Made by a program: the position numbers and the translations under genes
The notes under the pieces: generated by a model
The model's database searches: none
What the model saw: only the letters and a program-made list of their open reading frames with translations
Told to the model about the DNA's origin: nothing
Part shown: positions 60,693-64,000 of the stretch, piece after piece
How the letters are laid out: the number at the start of each line of letters is the position of its first letter
Numbering within the stretch: the stretch's first letter is position 1
DNA from: Halichondria panicea
Lineage: Eukaryota; Porifera; Demospongiae; Suberitida; Halichondriidae
NCBI RefSeq assembly: GCF_963675165.1
Contig: NC_087390.1
Span: 1,383,501 to 1,447,500 of the forward strand
Length of the DNA stretch: 64,000 nucleotides
Reading direction: 5' to 3'

Positions 60693-62414
60693 CTAAATAC
60701 AGTTTTTATCTTTATACTTGAAGCACAATTGCATGTTCACAAAGTTCTGGATGAGGTTGAGTGCTCTCTCCGGCTGGTCAAACGGGAGAATGTGCCCACC
60801 CCCTCTCACGACCACCTGCATAAACTTGTTCACTGTTCTCACATACCCGGCAACATCATCTCCCACAACTGTAAAGGGGAGAAATGTGTGTGTGTGTGGG
60901 ATGGGGGGGGGGGGAGAACAAGAAATGTGTGTGCGTGTGTGTGGGGGGGAGAACAAGAAATATGTGTGTGTGTGGGGGGGAGAACAAGAAATGTGTGTGT
61001 GTGTGTGTGTGTGTGGGGGGGGGGTGAGAACAAGAAAAGTGTGTGTGTGTGTGGGGGGGGGTGAGAACAAGAAATGTGTGTGTGTGTGGGGGGGGGGGTG
61101 AGAACAAGTAATGTGTGTGTGTGTGTGTGGGGGGGAGAACAAGAAATGTGTGTGTGTGTGGGGGGGGGGGTGAGAACAAGAAATGTGTGTGTGTGTGTGG
61201 GGGGGAGAACAAGAAATGTGTGTGTGTGTGTGGGGGGGAGAACAAGAAATGTGTGTGTGTGTGTGTGGGGGGGGGTGAGAACAAGAAATGTGTGTGTGTG
61301 TGTGTGGGGGGGAGGTAAGAACAAGAAATGTGTGTGTGTGTGTGTGGGGGGGGGAGGGAGAACAAGAAATGTGTGTGTGTGTGGGGGGGGGGAGAACAAG
61401 AAATGTGTGTGTGTGTGTGTGGGGGGGGGAGAACAAGAAATGTGTGTGTGTGTGTGTGGGGGGAGGTAAGAACAAGAAATGTGTGAGTGTGTGGGGGGGG
61501 GGGGTGAGAACAAAAAAAGTGTGTGTGTGTGTGTGTGTGTGTGGGGGGGGGTGAGAACAAGTAATGTGTGTGTGTGTGGGGGGGAGAACAAGAAATGTGT
61601 GTGTGTGTGTGGGGGGGGTGAGAACAAGAAATGTGTGTGTGTGTGTGGGGGGGGGGAGAACAAGAAATATGTGTGTGTGTGTGGGGGGGGAGAACAAGAA
61701 ATGTGTGTGTGTGTGTGGGGGGGAGGAAGAACAAGAAATGTGTGTGTGTGGGGGGGGGGGAGAACAAGAAATGTGTGTGTGTGTGTGTGGGGGGGGGGGG
61801 GGGGTGAGAACAAGAAATGTGTGTGTGTGTGTGTGGGGGGGAGGTAAGAACAAGAAATGTGTGTGTGTGTGTGTGTGTGGGGGGGAGGGAGAACAAGAAA
61901 TGTGTGTGTGTGGGGGGGGGGAGAACAAGAAATGTGTGTGTGTGTGTGTGTGGGGGGAGAACAAGAAATGTGTGTGTGTGTGTGTGGGGGGGAGGTAAGA
62001 ACAAGAAATGTGTGTGTGTGTGTGGGGGGGGGGAGAACAAGAAATGTGTGTGTGTGGGGGGGTGAGAACAAGAAATGTGTGTGTGTGTGTGGGGGGGAGG
62101 TAAGAACAAGAAATGTGTGTGTGTGTGGGGGGGGGAGAACAAGAAATGTGTGTGTGTGTGTGTGTGGGGGGAGATAAGAACAAGAAATGTGTGTGCGCGT
62201 GTGGGGGGGGGAGAACAAGAAATGTGTGTGTGTGTGGGGGGGGGGAACAAGAAATATGTGTGTGTCAGTGTGTAAGAACATATACAAAACTAGCAACCTT
62301 TAATCTGTTCACCTCAGACTGAGAGCCATAGCTGAGACTGCCGACGTGAATGGCTCGTCTGATGTCATGCAGTGGTGTTGATGAAGGGAACGTAGTAGTT
62401 AAAATCAGGGGAGG
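60693..62414 (-). pseudogene. Serine carboxypeptidase (CPVL-like) 3' fragment
   Basis: Two exons of a lysosomal/secretory S10 carboxypeptidase. The last exon, about 60867-60693, encodes VVGDDVAGYVRTVNKFMQVV and GGGHILPFDQPERAL, with the catalytic His of the family in GGGH. The other, 62414-62298, encodes SPDFNYYVPFIN, then in another frame PLHDIRRAIHVGSLSYG. One extra base at about 62384 breaks the frame. The exon that should lie between them, with the catalytic Asp (family motif YNGQLD), is not found. The 1.4-kb minisatellite lies there instead. No upstream exons were seen to 64000. Either a pseudogene or a gene whose assembly is faulty around the repeat. Confidence 0.65.
60885..62265. repeat. 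(GT)n-(G)n-AGAACAAGAAAT minisatellite
   Basis: About 35 head-to-tail units of 33-47 bp, each built as GAGAACAAGAAATGTGTGTG plus a variable GT run and a variable G run, with occasional GAGGTAAGAACAAG variants. It is open in nearly all frames on both strands, which creates long spurious frames rich in HTHTHISCS or GGGENKKCVCV. It abuts the CPVL-like exon, so on the minus strand its C/CA tracts lie before that acceptor. Confidence 0.97.
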
Positions 62415-63106
62415 CTGGACGAATAAGAAATATTGCATGTGAAGAACTGTCTTAAATAATCAATTTGCATGACCAAATGTCAGCAATTGCCCTCTACAGT
62501 TCTTATACTGTAACTAAATTAAATGCAGTGAAACTTGTCTATTGTGGTCAGCCTATAATCAGGCACCCTTTACAATACAGCCAGGTTAACAAGCTTCAGA
62601 GTCTCCATAGCATGTGTTTGAACCAGACCACCTCTTTATTATAGCCACTGTTGGTCTGCCCTTGCAAGGGGTGACAGCTATAGATTGGTTTCCTTACACA
62701 AGTATACACACAGGGAGAAACGAATCACCCCAGGGCATGACATTTCAACAATACTTAAGTCAGTGTTTCCCCCAGTGTAAAGTTCAAACAGGGTGGCAGG
62801 CTAGACTATGGCTTGGGGGAGGGGCAGCATGTATTACTGCTAATCTTTCTTGCCATTATTTGCCATGCACACAGCTTCTCAATGTCCTCTAACACAGTAC
62901 ATGACCACAATAGAGATAATTGTATAGTCCAGGACTATGGCGCAATATTAGTGCCAAAATTAGAGTATATACGTATTTGTATCTAGGGGGTACTCTTTTT
63001 ATAAACTGGTATAGAAAATAAACATTCAGGGGTACACTTTTAGTGTAGACTATCACTTGGGGGTACTCTATCAGTTTAGGAACACAAATAATTCTTTTGA
63101 GGGTAC
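62415..63106. other. Gene-free interval
   Basis: No gene recognised. GGGTACTCTTTTTATA-like motifs at 62985-63070 foreshadow the element that follows. Confidence 0.4.
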
Positions 63107-64000
63107 CTACTCTTCCATATTATAATGACCTGAAGAGTACTGAACTAAAAGAGTACCCTCATATAAAAAGAGTACCCCCAAATAAAAAGAGTACCCCAAA
63201 TAATTTCTAAGGTTAAAGTACACGCACTTTAACCTCTACTTAGAGGTGTGGCTTGCATTTCTATTTAGAGCGCCCCTTAGAATTGTGAGCAATATTAATC
63301 ATTGAACAGTCCCTTGGAAGTTTGGTGTAACTACGCTGGAAGCTGCTAATATTAATCTTTATGGTTATTGAACAGTCCCTTGGAAGTCTGGTGAACTACG
63401 CTGGAAGTAGACTCGCAAGCTGTCACTGTTGCAGGCGAACAGTACTGTTCGCCTGCAACAGTGACGGCTTGCGAGTCTACGCTGGAAGCTGCTGATAGCT
63501 GATTTATAGAGAACTGTTGACTGATAATTGTTGATGGCTCGTTGAGTCAAACAGAGGCAGAAGCCCTGGGCTATGTAGCACACGCTATCTTTAGAGGACA
63601 TGCTGCACTGGTGGCGAGACCATACAGTTGCGAGTAGATTTTGTACACCTACCTTAGCTTCTGAAGAAGTGGGAAGGCCTTTATCAGATCCCTTATGATT
63701 AGTGTACGTTCTAAGGGACTACCAAAAATTGAAGTTTATTATTAATTTTTATGAGACTAGATATAATTATGGTGCTTTTATTACATGGACAAAACGTACT
63801 CAAAGTCTAAGGTTGCGCTCTAAATAGAAATACACGTAGAGGTTAAAGTACGTGAACTTTAACCTTAGAAATTACATGTATTTGGGGGTACTCTTTTTAT
63901 TTGAGGGTGTACTCTTTTTATTTGAGGGTACTCTTTTTAGTTCAGTATGGAAAATATATTTGAGGATACTCTTCAGGTCATTATAATATGGAAGAGTAGG
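63107..64000. mobile_element. Long-TIR element with GAGTACCC repeats (may extend past the edge)
   Basis: The left end CCTACTCTTCCATATTATAA (then TGACCTGAAGAGTA) is the inverse of the right end ...TTATAATATGGAAGAGTAGG, which is the last base of the window. The inverted homology runs about 180 bp, including AGAGTACCCTC repeats, GGTTAAAGTACACGCACTTT and TCTATTTAGAGCGC. A central palindrome (GGCGAACAGTACTGTTCGCC, about 63432-63451, with longer arms TTGCAGGCG...) and a duplicated TTGAACAGTCCCTTGGAAGT segment are inside. No transposase frame. Confidence 0.85.

Noticed and set aside
60693-62296. Minus-strand frames of 460-496 aa rich in PPPHTHTHISCS and the plus-strand GGGENKKCVCV frames
   Set aside because: They are translations of a (GT)n(G)n minisatellite that is open in most frames; only the last about 58 codons of the minus frame (the CPVL-like exon) have homology.

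Overview
The window is eukaryotic animal DNA, most likely from a demosponge with an Amphimedon- or Haliclona-like genome. This is inferred from very short introns (about 50-80 bp in several genes) with perfect GT-AG phase, a dense load of small foldback elements, recurrent ATAATTATA-type low-complexity DNA, and a DEATH-NACHT-LRR receptor. No bacterial-type genes, rRNA, tRNA or CRISPR were found. Exon coordinates come from splice-site and reading-phase consistency within the window; single-base errors at junctions are possible.

Layout. 1-2.9 kb: a twice-repeated mosaic of exon fragments from two unrelated genes (a reticulophagy-regulator exon and gamma-tubulin 3' exons), at least partly pseudogenic. 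4.3-8.0 kb (-): a death-fold-like/dynamin-like GTPase gene cut by a 1,088-bp transposon with an 86-bp TIR and a 9-bp target duplication. 9.1-17.0 kb (+): a tandem pair of MFS transporters (MFSD8-like), the first a pseudogene, the second intact. 17.6-21.3 kb (+): a complete RETREG/FAM134-type ER-phagy receptor of 527 aa. 21.8-27.0 kb (-): a secreted-peptide gene built from tandemly duplicated, phase-0 micro-exons. 28.0-49.0 kb (-): a complete 24-exon ATP-citrate lyase (1,108 aa). Introns 10 and 11 of that gene carry, on the opposite strand, four paralogous secreted ten-cysteine protein genes. 51.7-54.4 kb (-): a complete EAF (ELL-associated factor) gene of 415 aa. 54.7-59.4 kb (+): divergent from EAF, a six-exon gene whose single frame encodes a three-TM membrane protein, a 2A-type ribosome-skipping motif (DIEANPGP), then a DEATH-NACHT-LRR receptor. 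60.7-62.4 kb (-): carboxypeptidase (CPVL-like) 3' fragments around a 1.4-kb minisatellite. 63.1-64.0 kb: a long-TIR element running to the window edge.

How it fits together. The housekeeping genes (ACLY, EAF, RETREG, MFS) are ordinary and well conserved. The novelty lies in (i) the TM-2A-NLR fusion, predicted to give two separate proteins from one mRNA; (ii) a secreted family that shares one signal-peptide exon between a ten-cysteine branch nested in ACLY and a repeat-micro-exon branch next to ACLY; (iii) a death-fold/GTPase gene interrupted by a recent transposon; and (iv) a family of minimal TAGCCTCGAT foldback elements with 9-bp target duplications.
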